From an uncultured Clostridia bacterium (GTDB lineage Bacteria > Bacillota > Clostridia > TANB77 > CAG-508): a DNA stretch of 30,102 nucleotides. Under the pieces are notes generated by a model that was not told the DNA's origin, did no database searches, and saw only the letters and a list, made by a program, of their open reading frames with translations. The stretch's first letter is position 1. Each line of letters begins with the position of its first letter. Shown one piece after another: positions 16,207 through 22,483 of the stretch. The translations under genes and the position numbers were made by a program. The stretch lies in assembly GCA_934167365.1 (NCBI GenBank), contig CAKPKU010000011.1, forward strand, positions 1 to 30,102. The letters run 5' to 3'.

Positions 16207-17097
16207 TTAATCATTTTTATCATTATATTTTACTAAACTAATTGCTGAATCCAATGTTTCTGTACAACATAACTTTCCATGAGGATCGACATATAATAAA
16301 TCTTTGATTCCAGATAAGCTCTTTGATTGTTCAATATTGTTCATAACAATTTCTTTCTTAAATTCTAGTTTTTTATCTATTATTCTAATATTATAACAAA
16401 TCCTTTTTGATTTGAATATCAAGTACTTAATATTTTTATTTTCTAACAAATTTATAGCTTTTCTATATGGTAATTCTTTATCAAATATAGCATAATTTTC
16501 TTTTGTTTCATTCGTTTTTCTTATAATTATTTCAATCGCTTCAATTTCAGCTAATGCATGTTTTATATACACATTCCAAAATTCATCTGCCAATTTTAAA
16601 GCATGTATAAAACCTTCTTCTTCTGTCATATCTTCATTCCATTCAGGATTACATAGCTTTACAAAATCAGGTACTATTTTGCTTTTCAAATATTCCATTT
16701 GCATATTGTCTGTTGCATCTATATATTGAATCAATTCTTTATCTATATATTCATAAACTTTATTTATGTTCTTTGCATTTATATTTTTTAAATATTCTTT
16801 ACCATATTTTTTCCATAACAGACCAATGGATGAATAGTATATACCATTTTCTCTTTTTCCATTTCTATTTCTTTGATGATGATCAAATTCTCCTAATCCA
16901 ATATCAAAAACTAACTTATTGCCTATACTCCTATTATCTATTCTTGGAACTCTAATAAGATTTATCTCCTTAAAAATTTTACTTAGAAATATTGTTGAAA
17001 TCACATCATCTACATGGAATGTACCAGAATGTGTAACAAAATTTGCTTTATTATATTGTTTTGTCAATTTAATATTTTTATATTTAAATACTTTCAT
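16207..17097 (-). CDS. MYG1-family protein (DHH-type phosphoesterase relative)
   Basis: The 297-residue product fits the MYG1/UPF0160 family: THSGTFHVDDVIS near the N-terminus, FDIGLGEFDHHQRN with the DHH-like metal site, a helical middle (YIDATDN), and a C-terminal region with YVDPHGKLCCTETLDSAISL. Family members in eukaryotes are reported to be 3'-5' RNA exonucleases; bacterial function is unknown. I choose the ATG at 17097, which has a GGGGG site 6 bases upstream, over the ATG at 17115, which has none. The gene stands alone between two terminators. Confidence 0.85.
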   Translation of the reverse strand: MKVFKYKNIKLTKQYNKANFVTHSGTFHVDDVISTIFLSKIFKEINLIRVPRIDNRSIGNKLVFDIGLGEFDHHQRNRNGKRENGIYYSSIGLLWKKYGKEYLKNINAKNINKVYEYIDKELIQYIDATDNMQMEYLKSKIVPDFVKLCNPEWNEDMTEEEGFIHALKLADEFWNVYIKHALAEIEAIEIIIRKTNETKENYAIFDKELPYRKAINLLENKNIKYLIFKSKRICYNIRIIDKKLEFKKEIVMNNIEQSKSLSGIKDLLYVDPHGKLCCTETLDSAISLVKYNDKND

Positions 17098-17195
17098 TAT
17101 TTCCCCCATTTTCAATTATATATTTCAATGAATTGTACTTTCTACATTACAAACTTACAACAACTAACTTTATGAACTATAAATTGAAATATTAC

Positions 17196-17251
17196 ATAAA
17201 AAAATTGATTGATTATATATTAACATAAAATTTATTAATATACAATCAATC
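17196..17251 (-). terminator. Rho-independent terminator after spoIIQ
   Basis: A 17-bp stem (17207-17223 with 17235-17251) pairs fully in the minus-strand RNA with one G-U wobble and is followed by a U run. It marks the end of the spoIIA-sigF-spoIID-spoIIQ cluster. Confidence 0.75.
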
Positions 17252-17307
17252 TCTATATACTGTTTATATGTTAAGTTACGAATTTTTGCAATATTAGTTA
17301 AGTCTTT

Positions 17308-18075
17308 TTAATTTTTCAAATACATATTTGGATCTATTTGCTCATTATTTTTTAGTATTTCAAAATGTAAATGTGACTCATCTAAAATTTCAAATGATGC
17401 TGTATTTCCTACTGTTCCAATAGTTTGTCCTGATGTAACATTTTCTCCTACATTTACAAATTCAGCTGTTAATAAGTTAGAATATATTGTACTAAACCCA
17501 TTTTTATGCTCTATAACAACTGTTAATCCATATCTTGGGTCATTTTTTATTGATTTTACTGTTCCATCTGATGCAGATTTTACAACTGTTGTTTTTTCAG
17601 CTTTTATATCAACACCTAAATGTGTAATCCATTCCCCTAATGTATTTGAATATACTAATTTATCTTTTGCATAATCTACTATTATTTCTCCTTCAACTGG
17701 ATAAACAAATACAGGGTCTTTAGCTTCTTCTTTTGCCTTCTCCTCTTTTTGCTCTACTGCTTTTGTTGTATTTGTAGTTTCATTTTTTGAAACTGTATTT
17801 TGTTTTTGCCCTGCATTAGTAGTTTTGCTTTCGTTTTTCTTTTTTTCTTCTTTTTGATCTTTAGTTTTATTATCTTCACTAATCTCGTTAAATGTACTTG
17901 TATCAGTGGCTACTTGCTCTTCTATTCCATTTGTACTAGACATTACTGATGGAAAATCATTTGCAAGCTCTGCACTTCTTTTATCAGATTTCTTTGCTAG
18001 TACAAAAAATGTTATAAGAATTCCAATTAATAATATCGAAATACCTATACCAATTTTATAAAATTTACTGTTCAT
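17308..18075 (-). CDS. spoIIQ: SpoIIQ-like forespore membrane protein with an intact LytM (M23) domain
   Basis: SpoIIQ is a forespore membrane protein that pairs with mother-cell SpoIIIAH across the intermembrane space during engulfment. This 255-residue protein has a short cytoplasmic tail, a membrane helix (about 8-27), a low-complexity Lys/Glu/Thr linker (about 60-120) and a LytM domain (about 122-255). All metal ligands are present: H152 and D156 in HLGVD, and H235/H237 in HLH. Bacillus subtilis SpoIIQ lacks one of these, so this is the clostridial type, possibly an active endopeptidase. It lies next to spoIID as in many Clostridia. A sigma-F-type promoter sits in the 59-bp gap upstream. 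Confidence 0.85.
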   Translation of the reverse strand: MNSKFYKIGIGISILLIGILITFFVLAKKSDKRSAELANDFPSVMSSTNGIEEQVATDTSTFNEISEDNKTKDQKEEKKKNESKTTNAGQKQNTVSKNETTNTTKAVEQKEEKAKEEAKDPVFVYPVEGEIIVDYAKDKLVYSNTLGEWITHLGVDIKAEKTTVVKSASDGTVKSIKNDPRYGLTVVIEHKNGFSTIYSNLLTAEFVNVGENVTSGQTIGTVGNTASFEILDESHLHFEILKNNEQIDPNMYLKN

Positions 18076-18105
18076 ATATAAATCCTCCTTAAATTTCTTT
18101 AATTA

Positions 18106-18134
18106 AAGTATTTCCATATTTTATTAATTTATAC
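18106..18134 (-). promoter_or_regulatory. Sigma-F-type promoter in front of spoIIQ
   Basis: On the minus strand GTATA (18130-18134) matches the -35 consensus GYWTA and GGAAATACTT (18106-18115) matches every fixed position of the -10 consensus GGNRANANTW. The spacer is 14 bases, one less than usual. It lies about 30 bases before the spoIIQ start, within the spoIID-spoIIQ gap. spoIIQ is a known sigma-F target in Bacillus. Confidence 0.6.
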
Positions 18135-19139
18135 TCAAATATTAACAATTTCCACTCCAACATAAAAATGGTTAATTATATCTATATATGAAGACCCAGA
18201 TTTTGCCATTGCATCAGCACCAGTTTGACTCATACCTACACCATGACCATACCCTTTTACTGAAAATTTTATATTATCTCCATCTATAATAAATTGAAAA
18301 TTAGCTGATTTTAGTGAAAATAATGACCTAACTTCCACTCCTGATAATTCCTTATTTCCAATTTTTATGGTTCTAACTCTTCCACTATCTGTATATTCAA
18401 TAACTTTAATACATTCTGGGTTATTCCAATCAATAGAAAAATCAGAATATTTCTTTCTTATTATTGATTCTATATCTTTTTTTGTAACAACAACTTCTGA
18501 ACTATATTGAGAATATCCATCTTCTCCAGAAGTTTCTACAACTTGTAGATATGGATAATCAGTTCCTCCCCAAACATTTACAGGCACTTCGGTTTTTCCA
18601 CCACTATTTGAGTGAAAAAATGCATCTATGACTTCTCCTTTATATTCAATAACCTGACCCTTTGTACTGTTAACTGCATCTACTATTTTATTCCAATTAT
18701 CAGCTCTGCTAGATTCTTCCCATTTATTTAATCTCTCATCTTTTGATATCCATGCTTGGCAACATGCAGAATTTGTACAAATACTTCCATCTCCATGTTT
18801 ATCTTTATTATGTGTTATTGTATAAATAGTATATGTTCTTGCCACAACTGCTTGTGCTTTTAGTGCCTCAATACTATAATCTGCTGGCATTTCCGCCGAA
18901 ACAACGCCATATAAATATTCATCTAAATTCATTACTGTACTTTCTCCGCTTCCAGCATTGATTACATTTATAGTTCCATAATTTTTATATTCATATGGTT
19001 GATCATTAACTATATTTGGTGTTTCTTCACTTTCCATATGTCCTTGTGTTTCCACAAAATCAAATCTTGTAGTTAATATGACTGGAAATAGAAATACAAG
19101 ACCAATTATAATTAATATATACAAGTAAATTTTCTTCAT
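18135..19139 (-). CDS. spoIID: Stage II sporulation protein D (SpoIID lytic transglycosylase)
   Basis: SpoIID cleaves glycan strands between septum and forespore as part of the SpoIID-SpoIIP-SpoIIM engulfment machine. The 334-residue protein has an N-terminal membrane anchor (about 4-24) and the SpoIID domain. The catalytic glutamate is E83 in VVSAEMPADYS, the zinc-site cysteines C121 and C127 lie in ICTNSACCQAW, and HSNSGGKTE and GYGHGVGMSQTGA complete the conserved set. Length is typical. It starts 11 bp after sigF, leaving no room for a promoter in the gap; spoIID is a sigma-E gene in Bacillus, so any such promoter would have to lie inside sigF. Confidence 0.96.
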   Translation of the reverse strand: MKKIYLYILIIIGLVFLFPVILTTRFDFVETQGHMESEETPNIVNDQPYEYKNYGTINVINAGSGESTVMNLDEYLYGVVSAEMPADYSIEALKAQAVVARTYTIYTITHNKDKHGDGSICTNSACCQAWISKDERLNKWEESSRADNWNKIVDAVNSTKGQVIEYKGEVIDAFFHSNSGGKTEVPVNVWGGTDYPYLQVVETSGEDGYSQYSSEVVVTKKDIESIIRKKYSDFSIDWNNPECIKVIEYTDSGRVRTIKIGNKELSGVEVRSLFSLKSANFQFIIDGDNIKFSVKGYGHGVGMSQTGADAMAKSGSSYIDIINHFYVGVEIVNI

Positions 19140-19150
19140 ACTTTTTCCTC

Positions 19151-19879
19151 TTATACGTGCTTTTTCATAGTTAATTTATTTTTCATATTACTTAAGATTT
19201 TCTTTTCTAACCTAGAAACTTGCACTTGTGATATTCCTAATAGCTCTGCTACTTGAGATTGAGTTTTTCCTCTATAATATCTCATCATAATTATTCTCTT
19301 TTCATTTTCATTCAGACTTTCTATTAGTTTTTTAACTGTAATTTTATTAACAATTTCTGTTTCTTCATCTTTATTGCTTTTTAATAAATCTAATATTGTA
19401 GAGCTGTCAGAATCATTAATATTTTTATCTATTGATTCAACTGTATTTGATGATTCTAAAGCTATAACAATATCTTCTTTGCTAACTTTTAAAATTTCAG
19501 CAAGTTCCTCAATTTTTATTTCAACACCTCTTTTTGCATTATATTCGCTCTGAATTGCTTTAATTTTTATTGCCAATTCCTTAATGCTTCTACTTACCTT
19601 TACTGGTCCATCATCTCTTATAAATCTTTTTATTTCTCCTAATATGTATGGTACTGCATATGTAGATAATTTTACATCAAATTTTGTATCAAATCTTTTA
19701 ATAGATTTTATAAAACCTATACAACCAATTTGATACAAATCCTCAATTTCATAACCTCTATCCTTAAATCTTGTAACTATGCTCCAAATTAAATTAGAAT
19801 TATTTGTAACTAATTTTGTCATAGCATCTTGATTTCCAGATTGAGCATTAATAATATCTTCAAATTTGTTATCATACAT
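19151..19879 (-). CDS. sigF: RNA polymerase sigma-F (SpoIIAC)
   Basis: Sigma-F is the first forespore-specific sigma factor. The 242-residue protein has region 2 (DLYQIGCIGFIKSIKRFD for core binding, then AVPYILGEIKRFIRDDG), region 3 (ELAEILKVSKEDI) and region 4 with the helix-turn-helix SQVAELLGISQVQVSRLEKK. Placement directly after spoIIAA and spoIIAB distinguishes it from the very similar sigma-G. The AGGAGG site overlaps the end of spoIIAB (8-bp gap), which implies translational coupling. Activity is expected to be held by SpoIIAB until SpoIIAA is dephosphorylated by SpoIIE, which is not in this window. Confidence 0.97.
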   Translation of the reverse strand: MYDNKFEDIINAQSGNQDAMTKLVTNNSNLIWSIVTRFKDRGYEIEDLYQIGCIGFIKSIKRFDTKFDVKLSTYAVPYILGEIKRFIRDDGPVKVSRSIKELAIKIKAIQSEYNAKRGVEIKIEELAEILKVSKEDIVIALESSNTVESIDKNINDSDSSTILDLLKSNKDEETEIVNKITVKKLIESLNENEKRIIMMRYYRGKTQSQVAELLGISQVQVSRLEKKILSNMKNKLTMKKHV

Positions 19880-19887
19880 AAAAAAAG

Positions 19888-20373
19888 TTATCTCCCTCCT
19901 AATTCAGCAAGTTCAATTTCTTCATCTTGGAGATTATCTTCATTACTTTTAATTACTTTTTTCATGGTTATTTTAGTTCCTAATCCTACAACAGATTCAA
20001 TATGTAATTCATCCATAAAGCTTTCCATTATTGTAAATCCCATTCCTGAACGCTCTAAATTTGATTTTGATGTATATAACGGCTTTTTCGCCTTTTCGAT
20101 GTTTTCAATACCTTTACCTGTATCTGAAATTTCTATTTCAATTGTATTTGCAAATAATTTTGAGACTATTTTTACAATTCCTTCTGAATTTTCATATCCA
20201 TGTATTATACAATTAGTAACAGCTTCAGATACAGCTGTTTTAATATCAGCTAATTCTTCAATAGTAGGATCTAGCTGTGCTGCAAATGCTGCAACAGTTA
20301 AACGTGCAAATGCCTCATTATTCGATTTACTAACAAATTCCAATTTCATTTCATTTTCATATAAACCATTCAT
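19888..20373 (-). CDS. spoIIAB: Anti-sigma-F factor and serine kinase SpoIIAB
   Basis: SpoIIAB binds sigma-F and also phosphorylates SpoIIAA. The 161-residue product has the GHKL ATP-binding fold: N box E50/N54 in SEAVTNCIIHGYEN, the DTGKGIEN box (84-91) and the lid glycines in SGMGFTIMES (109-118). It is about 15 residues longer than the Bacillus protein, mostly an acidic tail (EDNLQDEEIELAELGG). The ATG at 20373 has an AAAGGA site; an internal ATG eight codons on would match the Bacillus start more closely and remains possible. It lies between spoIIAA and sigF in the canonical order. Confidence 0.96.
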   Translation of the reverse strand: MNGLYENEMKLEFVSKSNNEAFARLTVAAFAAQLDPTIEELADIKTAVSEAVTNCIIHGYENSEGIVKIVSKLFANTIEIEISDTGKGIENIEKAKKPLYTSKSNLERSGMGFTIMESFMDELHIESVVGLGTKITMKKVIKSNEDNLQDEEIELAELGGR

Positions 20374-20401
20374 CCTTTTTAGTCCTTTCTATAATTTTGA
20401 T

Positions 20402-20722
20402 CTATGAAACATATTCATCTATAATAGGAATAATTTTAGAAACTCCACTCATTTCAAATATCTTCTTTATGCTTTGTTTTACATTTTGCATTTGAACTAT
20501 TCCACCTATCATATTAACCATTTTATATCTACCTATAATCATTCCTATTCCTGCACTGTCCATAAAAGACACCTTATTAAAATCAAATATAACTTTTCTA
20601 GGAATATATCTCGTAATTTCATCATCAATCTTCCTCCTCATTTTTTCAGTACTGTGATGGTCTATCTCTTCTGTAATTTCCACCAATAGAGTATTTTCTT
20701 TTTCTAAAAAAACACTATTCAT
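20402..20722 (-). CDS. spoIIAA: Anti-anti-sigma factor SpoIIAA
   Basis: SpoIIAA releases sigma-F from SpoIIAB when unphosphorylated. The 106-residue STAS-domain protein carries the phosphorylatable serine S56 in SFMDSAGIGMIIGRYK. The start is set at the ATG at 20722, which has a perfect AAGGAGGA site 6 bases upstream; the frame stays open to 20773 but that extra stretch lies over the promoter and is unconserved. It is the first gene of the spoIIAA-spoIIAB-sigF unit. Confidence 0.96.
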   Translation of the reverse strand: MNSVFLEKENTLLVEITEEIDHHSTEKMRRKIDDEITRYIPRKVIFDFNKVSFMDSAGIGMIIGRYKMVNMIGGIVQMQNVKQSIKKIFEMSGVSKIIPIIDEYVS

Positions 20723-20824
20723 ATTATTCCTCCTTGAAATAGATTGATTCATATTATAAGCTCTTTTGCTCAATTTTTACAGAGCGAAAACTGGGAAGTT
20801 TTGGCGATTTATGAGAAGTTTTCG
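20723..20824 (-). promoter_or_regulatory. spoIIA upstream region with repeated AAAACTTC half-sites
   Basis: A perfect TATAAT on the minus strand (20753-20758) lies 30 bases before spoIIAA, but only a poor CTGTAA -35 stands 18 bases upstream. I found no clear sigma-H consensus. Further up are three related 8-mers: CGAAAACT (plus strand, 20785-20792) and two GAAGTTTT (20795-20802 and 20815-20822, start to start 20 bp). The outer pair forms an inverted repeat, CGAAAACT/AGTTTTCG. The minus-strand string ACTCGAAAA is a 5-of-7 match to the Spo0A box TGTCGAA. Confidence 0.4.
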
Positions 20825-20855
20825 AGTTTATTTGACAATTGATAAATCTAATTAC

Positions 20856-20884
20856 GTGTCAGTGGGGATGGTTCTAATTGACAC
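20856..20884 (+). repeat. REP-like palindromic motif (left of the RelA/SpoT-domain gene)
   Basis: GTGTCA and TGACAC flank a core GTGGGGATGGTTCTAAT. Similar GGGGACGGTTCT motifs bounded by TGTCA/TGACA are widespread in Firmicute genomes, often near REP-associated Y1 transposases. An inverted relative lies at 22412-22438 on the other side of the gene. Confidence 0.7.
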
Positions 20885-20897
20885 ATTTCATTTTTAC

Positions 20898-20938
20898 AAA
20901 AAAAAATCAAATTATTAAATTTTTCATTTAATAATTTG
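20898..20938 (-). terminator. Rho-independent terminator after the RelA/SpoT-domain gene
   Basis: A perfect 13-bp AT-rich stem (20908-20920 with 20926-20938) and a 5-base loop are followed in the minus-strand sense by a run of nine T residues. Confidence 0.8.
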
Positions 20939-20963
20939 AGCTTTTTTTATAATAATAAAATTT

Positions 20964-22127
20964 TTATCTTTCTGAGTCTTCTTCAATTACTTCATGTTCA
21001 TCTGAAAATAATGTTGTATCAGTTATTATATTTTTAAATAAGTCTGGTTTATCCCTTAAAACTTCTAAATAAAAATATGTCATATTTTCTACATCACTAC
21101 ATTTATATACTGTTCCTGGTTTTATTTGCTTTCCATTTTTATATATACCTTTTTGATATATTAAATTTTTAGGTGCTGATTCAAGTATTTCCTGTTTGAA
21201 AGTTTCTTTTTGTATTGGATTTTCTCCTAATCTTGGTAACCTTCTTGTTTTACCTTCACATTTTGAATGTTGTGCTCTTCCTTCTTTTGATGTAATATAA
21301 TTTTTATATGATAATGCTTGTACTTCTAGCATCCAACCTTGTATTGTCGTACTTTCAACTGCATCATGGTATGCTCTATAATAACCTGATTTACCACCAT
21401 CATGGAATTTCTTTCTTCCTAACATTACTTTTAAACTTAATGATTTCATAAATTCCTTATCACTTATTATTTTATTCATAATATGTGTTGCCATCATTTC
21501 ATTTATTTTGTTATCAGCAGCAGTATAATATTTATTTCCAATTCTAACAACTTTTTCACTTTTTTCTTTTAATTTTTTTAATAATTCATCTGATAACTTC
21601 TTTAAGTCATCTTGTGTTTTTAAACTATCTTTTAAAACTTCTATCAACTCATCATCTGGTGTTTCTAACTCAGTTAATTTCTCTATTTGATTTTTTATTC
21701 TTTTAGCTTTTTTATCAATATTGCTTCTTTCTATTGCTTTTATATATTTATCTTCTATAATTTTCATGCTTGACTTCTCATTATCTATTTCTAGTCCAAT
21801 TTTAGATCTATCCTCAACACTCATTTCACAAAGTGCATGTTCAAAATCAAAATCATCTGCAACAGAATTTACAATAAGGCAAAATCCAATATCATCATAT
21901 ATTTTTTTCTCTGAATCTTCTCCTTTTCTTATGAATCTATCTATTTTACCTTGATGACTTTTTTTGCTTTTAAATCTTGCTTTTAATGTAAAATCAACAC
22001 CTGGAAAACGTTTTTGTATTTCATTTCCCATTTTAAGCATTATATTTTCAGTATATTTCCATGATGCTTCGCTATTTAAACTTTCATATTGCTTTTTCAA
22101 TTGTTTTATTCTACTTTCATCAACCAT
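20964..22127 (-). CDS. RelA/SpoT nucleotidyltransferase-domain protein with a large helical insert
   Basis: The two halves of a RelA/SpoT synthetase fold are visible. Residues 45-90 hold FTLKARFKSKKSHQGKIDRF and KKIYDDIGFCLIV, matching the substrate-binding basic segment and the catalytic Asp strand (D78/D79). Residues 245-290 hold SGYYRAYHDAV, GWMLEVQALS and GRAQH, matching the conserved Tyr/His loop and the second acidic residue (E268). Between them lies a highly charged helical insert (about 100-235). The Arg usual after the Asp strand is Cys here (C83). There is no HD hydrolase or TGS/ACT region. It could make (p)ppGpp, be a toxic small alarmone synthetase that pyrophosphorylates tRNA, or do something else. 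It has its own promoter and terminator. Confidence 0.75.
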   Translation of the reverse strand: MVDESRIKQLKKQYESLNSEASWKYTENIMLKMGNEIQKRFPGVDFTLKARFKSKKSHQGKIDRFIRKGEDSEKKIYDDIGFCLIVNSVADDFDFEHALCEMSVEDRSKIGLEIDNEKSSMKIIEDKYIKAIERSNIDKKAKRIKNQIEKLTELETPDDELIEVLKDSLKTQDDLKKLSDELLKKLKEKSEKVVRIGNKYYTAADNKINEMMATHIMNKIISDKEFMKSLSLKVMLGRKKFHDGGKSGYYRAYHDAVESTTIQGWMLEVQALSYKNYITSKEGRAQHSKCEGKTRRLPRLGENPIQKETFKQEILESAPKNLIYQKGIYKNGKQIKPGTVYKCSDVENMTYFYLEVLRDKPDLFKNIITDTTLFSDEHEVIEEDSER

Positions 22128-22160
22128 AAATTACCTCCATTTATTTTAACCTCTATTTCT

Positions 22161-22189
22161 ATTATATCATCGATTTACATAATTTGCAA
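22161..22189 (-). promoter_or_regulatory. Sigma-A promoter for the RelA/SpoT-domain gene
   Basis: On the minus strand TTGCAA (22184-22189), a 17-base spacer and a perfect TATAAT (22161-22166) lie 34 bases before the start codon, with GGAGG at 22134-22138. The promoter lies between the gene and repeat copy A, so the repeat is outside the transcript. Confidence 0.6.
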
Positions 22190-22202
22190 ATTAGTCTCAC
22201 AA

Positions 22203-22389
22203 GAACAATAGCGGACTAAAAGTCCGCGTTAAATTGTTCGTGCGCCAAAATTACGTAGTAATTTTGTGTGCAATGTTTTGGCGAAGCCTTTTTATATAAT
22301 AGGAAATTTCTTTCTTTTAAATATTAAAGAAATTAAATTTACTATTAAATTAATTTATACCTATATATAGAACTTTCCTATTATATAAA
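22203..22389 (+). repeat. Dispersed composite repeat, copy A (full length)
   Basis: The 5' module has an outer stem GAACAAT/ATTGTTC (22203-22209, 22233-22239) around an inner stem GCGGACT/AGTCCGC. Next comes CAAAATTAC/GTAATTTTG (22246-22254, 22258-22266), alternatively enclosed by CGCCAAAA/TTTTGGCG, and then GGCGAAGCC plus a T run. The second part (22291-22389) has TTTATATAATAGGAAA and its exact inverse at its ends. Copy B at 29060-29243 is nearly identical; copy C is diverged. Confidence 0.9.
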
Positions 22390-22411
22390 AAATAATTAAT
22401 AAAATTACTGT

Positions 22412-22452
22412 TGACAAAAAGAACCATCCCCATTGACATTCTTACATGTCAA
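22412..22452 (-). repeat. REP-like palindromic motif (right of the RelA/SpoT-domain gene)
   Basis: AAAAAGAACCATCCCCAT bounded by TGACA on both sides is the inverse of the motif at 20856-20884. It overlaps a second hairpin, TTGACAT/ATGTCAA (22433-22439, 22446-22452). Confidence 0.7.
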
Positions 22453-22482
22453 AAAAGAACAGTCATTATGACTGTCCTTTTT
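22451..22482 (-). terminator. Rho-independent terminator after valS
   Basis: In minus-strand RNA GGACAGUCAU pairs with AUGACUGUUC (one G-U pair specific to this orientation), followed by a U run. It begins directly past the valS stop codon. Confidence 0.8.
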
Positions 22483-22483
22483 A

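Larger units (their letters stand above)
22128..22483. other. 356-bp intergenic region packed with repeats
   Basis: From left to right it holds the RelA/SpoT-domain gene's ribosome binding site and promoter (22161-22189), dispersed repeat copy A (22203-22389), a short AT-rich spacer, the REP-like motif (22412-22452) and the valS terminator (22451-22482). No coding frame was seen. Confidence 0.7.

Noticed and set aside
17308..18075. Generic M23 endopeptidase instead of SpoIIQ
   Set aside because: The single membrane anchor, linker, LytM layout, position next to spoIID and the sigma-F-type promoter all favour SpoIIQ, though an intact metal site leaves enzymatic activity open.
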